The position numbers and the translations under genes are program-made. Below, piece by piece: positions 34,894 through 41,557 of a DNA stretch of 41,557 nt. The notes beneath the pieces were generated by a model, which saw nothing but the letters and a program-made list of their open reading frames with translations, did no database searches and was not told the DNA's origin. How positions within the stretch are numbered: the stretch's first letter is position 1; each line of letters starts with the position of its first letter. Source of the stretch: Phycisphaera mikurensis NBRC 102666 (GTDB taxonomy: Bacteria; Planctomycetota; Phycisphaerae; Phycisphaerales; SM1A02); the NCBI GenBank assembly GCA_945890745.1, contig CAMDCW010000004.1:1-41557 (forward strand). The letters are read 5' to 3'.

Positions 34894-35280
34894 ATGCCAG
34901 GAGCTCTTGATGCACTCGTAAACGCGTGGCGGACTGAGCAATTTGCCCCCGGAGCGCGGAACGTGCTAGCGGGCGATGAAGCCACAATCAACGCTCCTGC
35001 GGAAGTGGCGTATCACGCAAGTTGGAATAGCCTGATCAAGTCTGATCAATTTGGTGCTCCTGATGGGAGTGCCTTCCATCTCGGGCTACTTCCGATGCCT
35101 TTCCTCGGGAACCTCAAGCGAGCGCGTGTGTTTTTGCTTTCACTCAATCCGGGAGTGGGTCCGTATGACTACTTCGCCGAGCATCAGGTCAGCGACTATG
35201 GAAAGGCTGCTCAACCGTCGCGGTCATCCACTTCCGCTGCGGTTTCCTCCCTGTGGGCTTTTGCTGCTTCGAACCAATGA
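34894..35280 (+). pseudogene. Truncated 'LNPG' protein (uracil-DNA-glycosylase-like fold suspected)
   Basis: The first 107 residues look like a real protein: MPGALDALVNAWR, then LLPMPFLGNLKRARVFLLSLNPG and VGPYDYFAEHQV. The 'RA-VFLL-LNPG' strand-turn is typical of a widespread family with a uracil-DNA-glycosylase-like fold, usually two to three times longer. Near 35211 the frame enters the antisense of the Sel1-repeat gene and the residues become Ser/Ala-rich (QPSRSSTSAA), ending after 128 aa. The gene has therefore lost its 3' part to a rearrangement that joined it tail-to-tail with the Sel1 gene. The family assignment is tentative. Confidence 0.5.
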
Positions 35281-36803
35281 TTGGCGGTCTTGCGGTGTCG
35301 TTTGACGCCATGACCATTTTGGTAGCACACCGCTAGATTGTGCATCGCCGTCGCATGCCCAGCCCACGCCGCCTTTTGATACCAAAACACAGATTCGACT
35401 TGATCCTGTTCGATTCCCTCCCCATTCGAGAGATAATTCCCGAGGGTGCACATGGCGCCCGCGTGCCCAGCTTCCGCGGCCTTGCGATACCAAGCAACCG
35501 CGTCGACTAGATCCTTGTCGACCCCCCTCCCCTCACCGAAACACACACCGAGGTTGAACATCGCGGCTGGATACCCCGACTCCGCAGCCTTGCGGTACCA
35601 GCCAACCGCCGTCTCCATATTCTGCTCGGCCCCGGTCCCGACCGCATAGCACACGCCGACGTTAAACATCGCGCTGGGCAAACCAGCATCGGCAGCACAC
35701 CGATACCAAAACAGAGCCAAGTCGAAGCTCCTAGTCGTACCGAAGCTTTCGTCATAGCAGACACCAAGATTGAACATTGCGTTCGAGTGACCACCCGCTG
35801 CAGCCTTGCGGTACCAACTGAAAGCCTCCACAAGGTCAATTTCTACCCCGCATCCCTGATGGAAACACAAGCCGATCGCAAACATCGCTTCCACATGTCC
35901 GGCAGCCGCGGCTTCGCGGTACCAATGGGCGGCACGCTCTATGTCCTGATCTTCCTTGTCTCCGGACCAATAGCGCTGCGCCAGGCAATACATCGCACGA
36001 ACATGACCGCACTTCGCCGCTCTTTCGTACCAGACCGATGCGCTGATATCTGATTGGGCAACGCCACGACCCTCGTCGTAGCACGCAGCGATGCCAAACA
36101 TCGCCTCTGGTTCAGCGGCCTTAACAGCAATTCGATAAAGGTCGAGGACGAAATCTTCGATATTAATGCCGACTACGTTCCGCGACCGATACTCCGCGAC
36201 AACTGCCTCAGCATCATGGTGACCGTCTCGCGCAGCCCTCCGATACCAATAGAGGGAAGCGACGGGATCTTGATCGTCTGAGTCATCGGCGTCGTGCATG
36301 ACGCCAAGATTGAACATTGCATTGATATCTCCCGCTTCAGCAGCCTTCCGGAACCAGAAGAAAGCCAAGTCAAAGTCACTTTCGACTCCATCGCCATTCT
36401 TGAAGCAACTGCCGAGCGCGCACATTGCGGCTTCGCATCCACCCTCTGCAGCCTTGCGATACCAAGCCGTCGCTGCAGGTAGGTCCCGTTCGATCTCATC
36501 GCCGCACGCAAGGCATACGCCGAGGTTGAACATCGCGACGATGCTGCCCGCCTCCGCAGCCTTGCGGTACCAAGAAACAGCCGCGACGGGATCCAGTTCG
36601 ACTCCCTCACCCTTCGCATGACATGCGCCGAAACTACTCATGGCGAGTGCATGCCCACGCTCGGCAGCTTTGCGGAAAAGCAACGCAGCCGCAGCTAGGT
36701 CTCTGGAAACACCCGTTCCAAAGTAATACATTTCACCTAGGCGGAACAGCTCCTCGGCATGGTCGTTTGTGACCGCACTTCCATCGGACTCGATTCGCGA
36801 CAC
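35211..36803 (-). CDS. Sel1-like repeat (SLR) protein
   Basis: About 530 aa built from roughly fourteen 36-residue Sel1/TPR-like repeats with the consensus A--WYRKAAE-G---AM-NLG-CY--G-GV--D. Examples are WYRKAAEAGSIVAMFNLGVC and WYRKAAESGYPAAMFNLGVC. There is no signal peptide or catalytic domain. The GTG at 36803 has GAGGAG four bases upstream and is preferred over the TTG at 36815. The repeats form a curved helical scaffold for protein-protein contacts; bacterial SLR proteins serve in signalling, envelope and host-interaction roles. The 3' end collides with the truncated gene at 34894-35280. The repeat units are similar in DNA as well, so copy number may vary between strains. Confidence 0.93.
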   Translation of the reverse strand: MSRIESDGSAVTNDHAEELFRLGEMYYFGTGVSRDLAAAALLFRKAAERGHALAMSSFGACHAKGEGVELDPVAAVSWYRKAAEAGSIVAMFNLGVCLACGDEIERDLPAATAWYRKAAEGGCEAAMCALGSCFKNGDGVESDFDLAFFWFRKAAEAGDINAMFNLGVMHDADDSDDQDPVASLYWYRRAARDGHHDAEAVVAEYRSRNVVGINIEDFVLDLYRIAVKAAEPEAMFGIAACYDEGRGVAQSDISASVWYERAAKCGHVRAMYCLAQRYWSGDKEDQDIERAAHWYREAAAAGHVEAMFAIGLCFHQGCGVEIDLVEAFSWYRKAAAGGHSNAMFNLGVCYDESFGTTRSFDLALFWYRCAADAGLPSAMFNVGVCYAVGTGAEQNMETAVGWYRKAAESGYPAAMFNLGVCFGEGRGVDKDLVDAVAWYRKAAEAGHAGAMCTLGNYLSNGEGIEQDQVESVFWYQKAAWAGHATAMHNLAVCYQNGHGVKRHRKTANHWFEAAKAHREETAAEVDDRDG

Positions 36804-37318
36804 GCTGCTCCTCAATAACGCACCACAACTACGGAAGACCGGTCATTACCGCGACCTTGGCCACTAGGTTCCAGATGCGTCCCATCAGTTTATAGTCAAA
36901 CAGCAGCTATCAACCATTCAAGCTCTTGCGGTTGGACCGGCGCGAATCGGAGGACGACCCAGCACCGACCGCGGATGGCTTCCGCACACCCTCGTCATGC
37001 ATGCCTCGCGCGCTCGACCAGAGAGGTTACTTATATCCGCAGGTAAACTCGGTGCAGAGCCGCGGGCAGCGACCAGAAGGCCTGCGAATTCAGGCAGTAG
37101 TCGCGCAGTGGGAGAGGCCTGTCCTAGGTTGAGATCTCGCTGAAGATCCCGGATGACTGCAGTCGCGGACTTCTGGATCCACTTGTCAGGAAGCGCCTCG
37201 AATACCAAGTTGCAATGTCTTTGCGCCATTTTCTGACTTCTGCAGTCTGTTGGCCTTCATCTCAATATCCGGGAAGGTCGCGAGCGAGGCGACTCTTCAG
37301 GATGCTTGAGAAATCGCA
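36804..37318. other. Gene-poor stretch, one doubtful ORF
   Basis: The only candidate is a 103-codon minus-strand frame (36918-37229). Its first 55 residues (MAQRHCNLVFEALPDKW...) look protein-like and the remainder does not. It lacks a good ribosome binding site and may be a decayed gene. Nothing else is supported. Confidence 0.4.
36918..37229 (-). CDS. Doubtful ORF, possible gene remnant
   Basis: 103 aa. The N-terminal half (ALPDKWIQKSATAVIRDLQR) has a balanced, helix-forming composition. The C-terminal half is Arg/Ser/Pro-rich and looks like out-of-frame translation, suggesting a frameshifted or truncated gene. No family is recognised. Confidence 0.22.
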   Translation of the reverse strand: MAQRHCNLVFEALPDKWIQKSATAVIRDLQRDLNLGQASPTARLLPEFAGLLVAARGSAPSLPADISNLSGRAREACMTRVCGSHPRSVLGRPPIRAGPTARA

Positions 37319-37894
37319 CTACTCGTCTTCGTCTTCTGCATGATCGTCGTAGTCCTCCTCATCATCGGAAGAAACCTCGTCCGGATCATCATCGCTATAG
37401 AACCAGCCGTCGTCGTGTGAGCGTGCGTATGACTCGGAGTCAGTGTCCATTTCGTCGACGAAATCCTCATGATCGACTTCTCGGTCTTTGAGTTCGAACT
37501 GCTCCTCCTCCTCATCCTCATCATCATCCTCATCGTCATCAAGGTTCTCGTCGCTGTCCAACCAGTCATCCGATCCATGGTCCGGGTACTCGCTCGGATC
37601 ATCGACCCACCATGGCTGTCGTGGCGTCCACAATGGGGCGACCAGGTACCTAGTTCGTCGCTGGGTCTGCTTCTGGATCCATCGGCCCCAAAGACCTCCG
37701 CCTTCGCAGATGGCTCCGGAGGTGTCAGGAGTGGAAAGACACTGACCGCTGAATCGGAAGCGAAAGACCTTAGCGGTCCCGGGCCGAAACCACATGCACA
37801 CTACCTGTCCAGTCTTCCGGCGTACCGACACAACGGTAAGCACGGGACCTCCTGATCGAAGCTGTACAAGACTCCCCAACTCTGGAAACATCAT
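37319..37894 (-). CDS. DUF2158 (YodC-like) protein with long acidic tail
   Basis: 191 aa. Residues 5-45 are a DUF2158/YodC-type small beta domain: LGSLVQLRSGGPVLTVVSV...GQVVCMWF. After a Trp-rich linker the last 90 residues are strongly acidic (runs such as LDDDEDDDEDEEEEQFEL), likely disordered. GAGGAGG seven bases upstream supports the ATG at 37894. It lies 12 bp after a second DUF2158 gene, so both are one operon. DUF2158 proteins are small and uncharacterised; an acidic tail of this length is unusual and could mimic DNA or bind basic partners. Confidence 0.8.
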   Translation of the reverse strand: MMFPELGSLVQLRSGGPVLTVVSVRRKTGQVVCMWFRPGTAKVFRFRFSGQCLSTPDTSGAICEGGGLWGRWIQKQTQRRTRYLVAPLWTPRQPWWVDDPSEYPDHGSDDWLDSDENLDDDEDDDEDEEEEQFELKDREVDHEDFVDEMDTDSESYARSHDDGWFYSDDDPDEVSSDDEEDYDDHAEDEDE

Positions 37895-37906
37895 CGGAGC
37901 GCCTCC

Positions 37907-38350
37907 TCAGAACGGAATTTCGTCCTCGGGGACATCTTTGTGTGGAACAGGCTTGGACTTCGCCAACGGCTCCGAAGCAGCGTCATCGGTCTTCTCAAGG
38001 CGCTCGGGTTCACCCGTCTCGGGCTCAAGCTTCCAGATTGCGATTTGCGGGAAAGCACGCTTCCTAAGACGGCCATCGAGATCAAACCAATAGCACTCGA
38101 CCAACTTCCTGGCTCGATGTAGCCGACTGACCGTCATTGGCGGTCCGCCCGAGCGAAGTTCGACGATATCCCCGCGCGACAACCGGCCACATCGCATCGA
38201 GTCGAGTTCTTGACGGACGTCCTTGGCCGCGACCACAGCACCTAAAAGCTCCTTCAAGGTCAGTTTCGTGCCACAGCCCAACGTCACTGAAGTCGCGAGA
38301 GTCAACTCCACGCGCGGGCTAGAGCCTAATTCGTTCCCCGAGTCACCCAT
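37907..38350 (-). CDS. DUF2158 (YodC-like) protein
   Basis: About 147 aa from the ATG at 38350 (AAGGGG upstream; the ATG at 38368 is less good). An N-terminal helical segment (LKELLGAVVAAKDVRQELDSM) is followed by the DUF2158 module GDIVELRSGGPPMTVSRL...LVECYWFDLDGRLRKRAF. The tail is charged and ends PEDEIPF, resembling the acidic C-terminal tip (DDDIPF) of single-stranded-DNA-binding proteins. It heads a two-gene operon with the acidic-tail paralogue. It carries no enzyme motifs and could be an adaptor that recruits SSB-interacting enzymes, which is inference from the tail only. Confidence 0.82.
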   Translation of the reverse strand: MGDSGNELGSSPRVELTLATSVTLGCGTKLTLKELLGAVVAAKDVRQELDSMRCGRLSRGDIVELRSGGPPMTVSRLHRARKLVECYWFDLDGRLRKRAFPQIAIWKLEPETGEPERLEKTDDAASEPLAKSKPVPHKDVPEDEIPF

Positions 38351-38979
38351 GGCAAATCCCCTTATCATGAAGAGCCGGTCCCTTCGGTAACGCGCCTCGC
38401 GTCGACCAGTCTGGATCCAAGGACCTGGTCAGCCTACCCCCAACCGCCCCAGTTCGCACTGCTTCATTTCGTCCTCGGGTACCCCTAAAAGCGCAGCGTT
38501 GTTGCGCCGCTCTGTTCGAGCGAACACAGCCACGTGCGTTCTTCTTTGTTGGGCTGAGATGAATTCGCTGCTCGCGCCGCGAGCGCCGAACAGAGCCGGC
38601 GCGGTGCGCGGAACGGCGCACCCGGCGAAGACTCGCCGTCGCGCCAGGCGGCCACTGGTGCGGTCTGGATCGTGCCCTATTCGCTCGTGGAATCGCCATA
38701 GATTGACGGGCAGTATGGTTCGCGCTCGGCCCTGCGTAAGGCTCCCTATCAACGCGCCGGGCATCCGAGGTCCGCTTGCATTTCAGCCGGATGCTGCCAC
38801 ACACCTCTTGGGACTCGCCGAGACATTCTTGCGACAGCCGGCGCAAGCGAAACCACCGAAAATGAACAACAGGAGGCACATGGCCTACTGTTGTCTATGG
38901 GTATCAGATGGAATCATCGGCCTGTGCGCTTTAGTGGCGCCGGGGGCTACCAACAAGCCCTGCCGCGCCGAGCAGACCA
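38351..38979. other. Gene-poor stretch with an inverted repeat
   Basis: No frame on either strand reads like a protein over any length. TGTTCG-AG-CGAACA (38513-38526) is a perfect 6-bp inverted repeat with a 2-bp spacer and could be an operator. The region is probably decayed sequence joined to the helicase fragment that follows. Confidence 0.45.
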
Positions 38980-39270
38980 ATGGCGCCTGGTGACGGATTC
39001 GAAGTGCTCAACCAGCTTCGCGATGACGTCGAGGCGGCGCTTCATGATGAGTTGGTGACTGTCGACCTTGCGCTCGCCGACAGCAGCGAGCGGCAACTTC
39101 GAAAGGAGTCAGGCGTGATTCTTGCCCCCGTCGGACTAACAAAGGGCCTTGAGTTTGACGTCGTTGTACTGGTATCCGCCACGTCACTTCGGTCCGACGT
39201 CGATCGAAACCGTCACTACGTTGGATGCAGCCGCGCCAGAACCGGCTTGACCGTTATCACCTTGGATTGA
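38980..39270 (+). pseudogene. C-terminal remnant of a UvrD/Rep-type helicase
   Basis: The 96-aa frame ends with the last helicase motifs of superfamily 1A: LTKGLEFDVVVLVSAT (motif V, 'KGLEFD') and RHYVGCSRARTGLTVITL (motif VI, 'YVG-SRAR---TV'). Typical UvrD-like proteins exceed 600 aa; motifs I-IV are absent and the preceding 600 bp contain no helicase sequence. It cannot act as a helicase and is a truncated remnant. Confidence 0.7.
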
Positions 39271-39428
39271 TGTTGCTATTGGGTGGGACGCCACATCTGC
39301 TGCTCGACTCTAGGCTGAATTGCGTGCCCTCGGATGCCCCGACCTTGAGGATGAAGCATGTACTTCACCGGACGCGGCTACCTTATTGGCGTTTGATACA
39401 TGCAGGATCCCGCGTTGGGGTCGATGCG

Positions 39429-40235
39429 ATGGCGTTTAACGGGGCGCGCCTTGTGCCCGGGGAGCTGACCGTGCGATTCAATCAAGAAGATAGATCACTG
39501 TGGACCGACGATGGCCGCTTCCTCAAGCAGCTGGATTGCCCCTTGCACAAGCGTTGGAGCGAAATGAAGCCCGTTGAGGGCGATGAACGTCGACGCATTT
39601 GCGGCTCGTGCTCAAAGGCTGTCGTTAGCCTTGAGGGCGTGACTGACGCCGAGGCTCGGGAACTCTTAGGTTCCAAGCGCGACACGTGCGTCATGATCCC
39701 CTTCGGGGCGGCGAACGTAACGATTCACGGCAAAGCGCCTCGGTTGATGTCCGGCTTCGAGGAAACATGCCCCCTTCGCGTGATTCGCACCGCGCGGGGC
39801 CTCGCCGAGATTCGTGGGCAGACGACACCGACACTGCGCCCGTTCGTGGTTGAGGTTCCCGAAAATAAGGGCATCCAAATGTCCGTCTGGCAACACCAGA
39901 AGACAGGCGAAGTTGATATCGCAGGGGACATGCGATACACGCCAACGACCGACTGCCTTGCCAAGGATCGCCCGCATTGGAAGATGATCATTGGCTGGTA
40001 CCGATACAGCCAGGGTCACCGGACCGGCAGCGACCACATCCCGATCGCCGCCTACATGATTCCTTCAGACCTCAAGCCTAGAGAACTCGTCTTCGTGGAA
40101 GACATCATCGAGATCGTCGTGTCCTCCGTCAACATCAGCCAGGGCGGAGTATCGGCCCATCGATCTGCGACAGCGGTGTGGACCGGCAATGGCTTCGAGT
40201 TTTGCGTGCCACCACCGAGCGAGTCGATCGGCTGA
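39429..40235 (+). CDS. Cys-containing hypothetical protein of the 'CPxxxxWxxM...RxCxxCxKxV' type
   Basis: About 268 aa. Near the N-terminus LDCPLHKRWSEMKPVEGDER is followed by RICGSCSKAVVSLEGVTDAEARELL and TCVMIPF. This matches a motif known from hypothetical proteins of planctomycetes, cyanobacteria and myxobacteria (CP-RW--M-----R-C--C-K-V-NLS-M---EA--L). The Cys set may bind zinc. The rest is beta-rich and unrecognised, with VSSVNISQGGVSAHR near the end. The start is uncertain: the ATG at 39429 has GGGG at -13 to -10, while the in-frame ATG at 39351 has no properly spaced site. No signal peptide is seen. The function is unknown. Confidence 0.7.
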   Translation: MAFNGARLVPGELTVRFNQEDRSLWTDDGRFLKQLDCPLHKRWSEMKPVEGDERRRICGSCSKAVVSLEGVTDAEARELLGSKRDTCVMIPFGAANVTIHGKAPRLMSGFEETCPLRVIRTARGLAEIRGQTTPTLRPFVVEVPENKGIQMSVWQHQKTGEVDIAGDMRYTPTTDCLAKDRPHWKMIIGWYRYSQGHRTGSDHIPIAAYMIPSDLKPRELVFVEDIIEIVVSSVNISQGGVSAHRSATAVWTGNGFEFCVPPPSESIG

Positions 40236-40752
40236 ATCTGACAGCCCTGACGTCCGGGGCTCCCGACTCTCAAAGCGATCAACCGCACTCGAAGCACTGC
40301 AGGCAGATGGTGCGCATAGATTGCCACCGCTGCGGTGACAGACACGCAGCCGAACAATCAGCGCCGACTAAATATATCTGTCCTTCTCAGACGGCCAGAT
40401 TCCCAACAATCTGTCCTTCTCAAACGGTCACTTTTAGGGGGACCGTTGGACATGGACCTGCTTCTCGCGCAACCGGCCCCCTTCGTAATGGAGCAGCGCC
40501 AAGCATCGGCAGCGGCCGGGGTGACCTTGTCGAGCGGCGTGATTGCTGCTCGGGCGAAGGTGGCGCGCCGATCCGGGTGCTAGATTCAGCGACGCCTGAC
40601 ATAAATCCCAACGAATGTCGTTCTGCTGGTCTTCAGACCTGTCTGTATATTTCTACTACAGGCATTCTGCACACACAGATGCCTTGTGATTTGCAGCCGC
40701 CGAGTACTATTGCAAATGCTGAACGCATAACGGATCCAACGGGGACAAATAG
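40236..40752. other. Non-coding stretch with insertion-sequence-end-like repeats
   Basis: No gene is supported. The stretch contains a direct repeat pair at 40376-40427 and a short AT-richer patch at 40640-40760. The frame open through it to 41491 has no protein-like composition before about 40940. Confidence 0.5.
40376..40427. repeat. Two-copy direct repeat, 33-nt period
   Basis: ATCTGTCCTTCTCA-ACGG occurs at 40376-40394 (G at the variable base) and 40409-40427 (A). Closely spaced short direct repeats of this kind are found at the ends of IS21-like elements, where they bind transposase. No transposase gene is present in the window, so this would be a solo end or relic. Confidence 0.6.
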
Positions 40753-40941
40753 ATTAAAACTACCGGCAAGATTCTTGTTCGAAACTTCAAGGCCGCGTTC
40801 GTCGGCGAGTTCAGCGTTGCCATCAACGTCCACAACGGTTTCAGCGCCGGAAGTTATGCCGACGACGGCGCGACCCTCGCGGTCATCCGCAGTGAAATGG
40901 CGGAGGCCGACAATACCGCTCGCCTCGGCTCACTTAGGTAA
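40753..40941 (+). pseudogene. Orphan small-domain fragment ('ADDxATLAxIR' type)
   Basis: A clean 62-codon frame (ILVRNFKAAFVGEFSVAINV, GFSAGSYADDGATLAVIRSE) follows directly after a stop codon, with no ATG, GTG or TTG at its head. The sequence resembles a small repeat domain seen in bacterial hypothetical proteins, with the pattern 'V-NF---F---V-V--G--ADD-ATLA-IR'. It is likely the 3' part of a gene whose start was lost; initiation at the ATT at 40753 cannot be excluded. Confidence 0.4.
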
Positions 40942-40957
40942 TCGATCGGCTCAACTC

Positions 40958-41491
40958 TTGGCGACTACCAAATCACCCGATCTTCATGCTCTTGGCCGTC
41001 TCCTCGAAGAGCGTCGCATCGCGGCAGAGCTTCGGCCCGGCGAGCTTGCCCAGCGCGCTAAGTTGAACCCGGACCCAGCCATTGGCGGTTGCGAAGTTCG
41101 GGCGTTGGAGCTTTATGGGAAGGGTGAACTGACAACCATCGTGAAGCTACTAAATGCATTGGAAATCGATGACAGCGCCGTGTTGGCGGCCAGCGGTCTT
41201 GACCTTCCTGCGATGCGGGTGCGGTGGAATGAATGGGCTGCTGCTACTGAGCCAATCACCATGTCGGTCCGCCTGATGGCTGCTGTATGGCGCGGAGAGC
41301 GCGTGCCCGATGGACTCGATCAGGCCGGCATCATTGAATGGGCAAAATCGCACCCTCAGTGGAAGCACTGCCTGCGCTGCATTCGCTGGTCACGAACCCA
41401 CTGCACCTATTTGCGGAACGACGGCACCTCATACGAGATTTACTCGGTGTTTCCAGAGAATTGCCCCGAGCCCTCCATGACCATCAGATGA
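40958..41491 (+). CDS. Hypothetical protein, possible HTH regulator
   Basis: A frame with protein-like composition from about 40958 (TTG) to 41491, about 177 aa; a GTG at 40892 is an alternative start. The first 70 residues (LGRLLEERRIAAELRPGELAQRAKL...VRALELYGKG...VKLLNALEID) follow the layout of an XRE-type helix-turn-helix: five helices with a Leu-Ala-Gln turn. Residues 85-177 form a Trp-rich domain (WNEWAAATEPITM, HPQWKHCLRCIRWSR) without known motif. It may autoregulate a neighbouring gene beyond the window. Both the start and the family are uncertain. Confidence 0.5.
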   Translation: MATTKSPDLHALGRLLEERRIAAELRPGELAQRAKLNPDPAIGGCEVRALELYGKGELTTIVKLLNALEIDDSAVLAASGLDLPAMRVRWNEWAAATEPITMSVRLMAAVWRGERVPDGLDQAGIIEWAKSHPQWKHCLRCIRWSRTHCTYLRNDGTSYEIYSVFPENCPEPSMTIR

Positions 41492-41557
41492 CCGCTGCCA
41501 GTAGCAGGCAAACGGACGCGCTCTCCCCGGCTGGTCGCTGCCCTTAGCGGGCGACTT

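Noticed and set aside
37488-37745. Poly-Ser plus-strand frame
   Set aside because: It is the complement of the Asp/Glu-rich tail of the DUF2158 protein.
38343-38879. Minus-strand 178-codon frame
   Set aside because: Arg/Ser/Pro-rich composition with no motif; no ribosome binding site.
40178-40940. N-terminal 250 codons of the long frame ending at 41491
   Set aside because: Composition is not protein-like, it overlaps the end of the preceding gene and the repeat region; only the part after about 40940 looks coding.

Overview
The window looks like a chromosome segment from a Phycisphaerae-type planctomycete. This rests on two secreted proteins ending in paired dockerin-like repeats of the D-x-[DN]-x-D-G...DL...LG.WG kind (positions 376-2217 and 10195-12465), a PEP-CTERM-like protein with a PAPGAL...RYRRG tail (14079-14831), many signal-peptide and Tat-signal proteins, and high GC content. 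Taxonomy is inferred from these signatures only; no rRNA or other marker gene is present.

Region 1 (1-18110) is ordinary chromosomal sequence. It holds the N-terminus of a secreted protein cut by the window edge, a secreted PhoD-like phosphatase, a fasciclin protein, catalase-peroxidase KatG, an AAA+/DUF4143 ATPase, an unrecognised secreted protein downstream of an SLC13/DASS anion permease, a secreted double C-type-lectin/dockerin protein, a choloylglycine-hydrolase-like amidase, a PEP-CTERM-like protein, a Tat-exported bicupin and a Tat-exported gamma-glutamyltransferase. A 120-bp relic of a second, diverged SLC13 gene lies at 12520-12639.

Region 2 (about 18110-34800) is a defence island. 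Its left edge carries a tRNA/tmRNA T-arm-like sequence at 18148-18172. The core is a tightly coupled operon: excisionase-type HTH protein, DUF499 ATPase, compact PglZ-type phosphatase-fold protein, DUF1156 DNA methyltransferase with zinc ribbons, an unrecognised 173-aa protein and an SNF2 helicase. Successive start and stop codons overlap or almost touch from 22131 to 26973. The set mixes BREX/Pgl-type parts (ATPase, PglZ, SNF2 helicase) with a DUF1156 methylase and has no recognisable Lon-like BrxL or DISARM DrmA/B/C. It is closest to helicase-methylase-ATPase arrangements. Next come a short YgjP/SprT-like metalloprotease, an unrecognised 320-aa protein, a small ORF, an opposing SAM methyltransferase with a small partner, and a second module: a dual-OB protein followed by two overlapping DUF488 genes.

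Region 3 (about 34894-41557) is gene-poor and decayed: a truncated 'LNPG' protein running into a Sel1-repeat gene, a pair of DUF2158 (YodC-like) genes, a UvrD-like helicase C-terminal remnant, a Cys-rich protein of a CPxxxxWxxM type, a 33-nt-period direct repeat resembling an insertion-sequence end, an orphan domain fragment and a possible HTH-like protein at the right edge.

The main hypothesis is that 19156-29735 encodes an epigenetic anti-phage system in which the DUF1156 enzyme marks self DNA and the ATPase, PglZ and helicase restrict unmarked DNA, and that the dual-OB/DUF488 cassette is an independent defence or nucleic-acid-processing module. Function is inferred from domains and gene order, not demonstrated.
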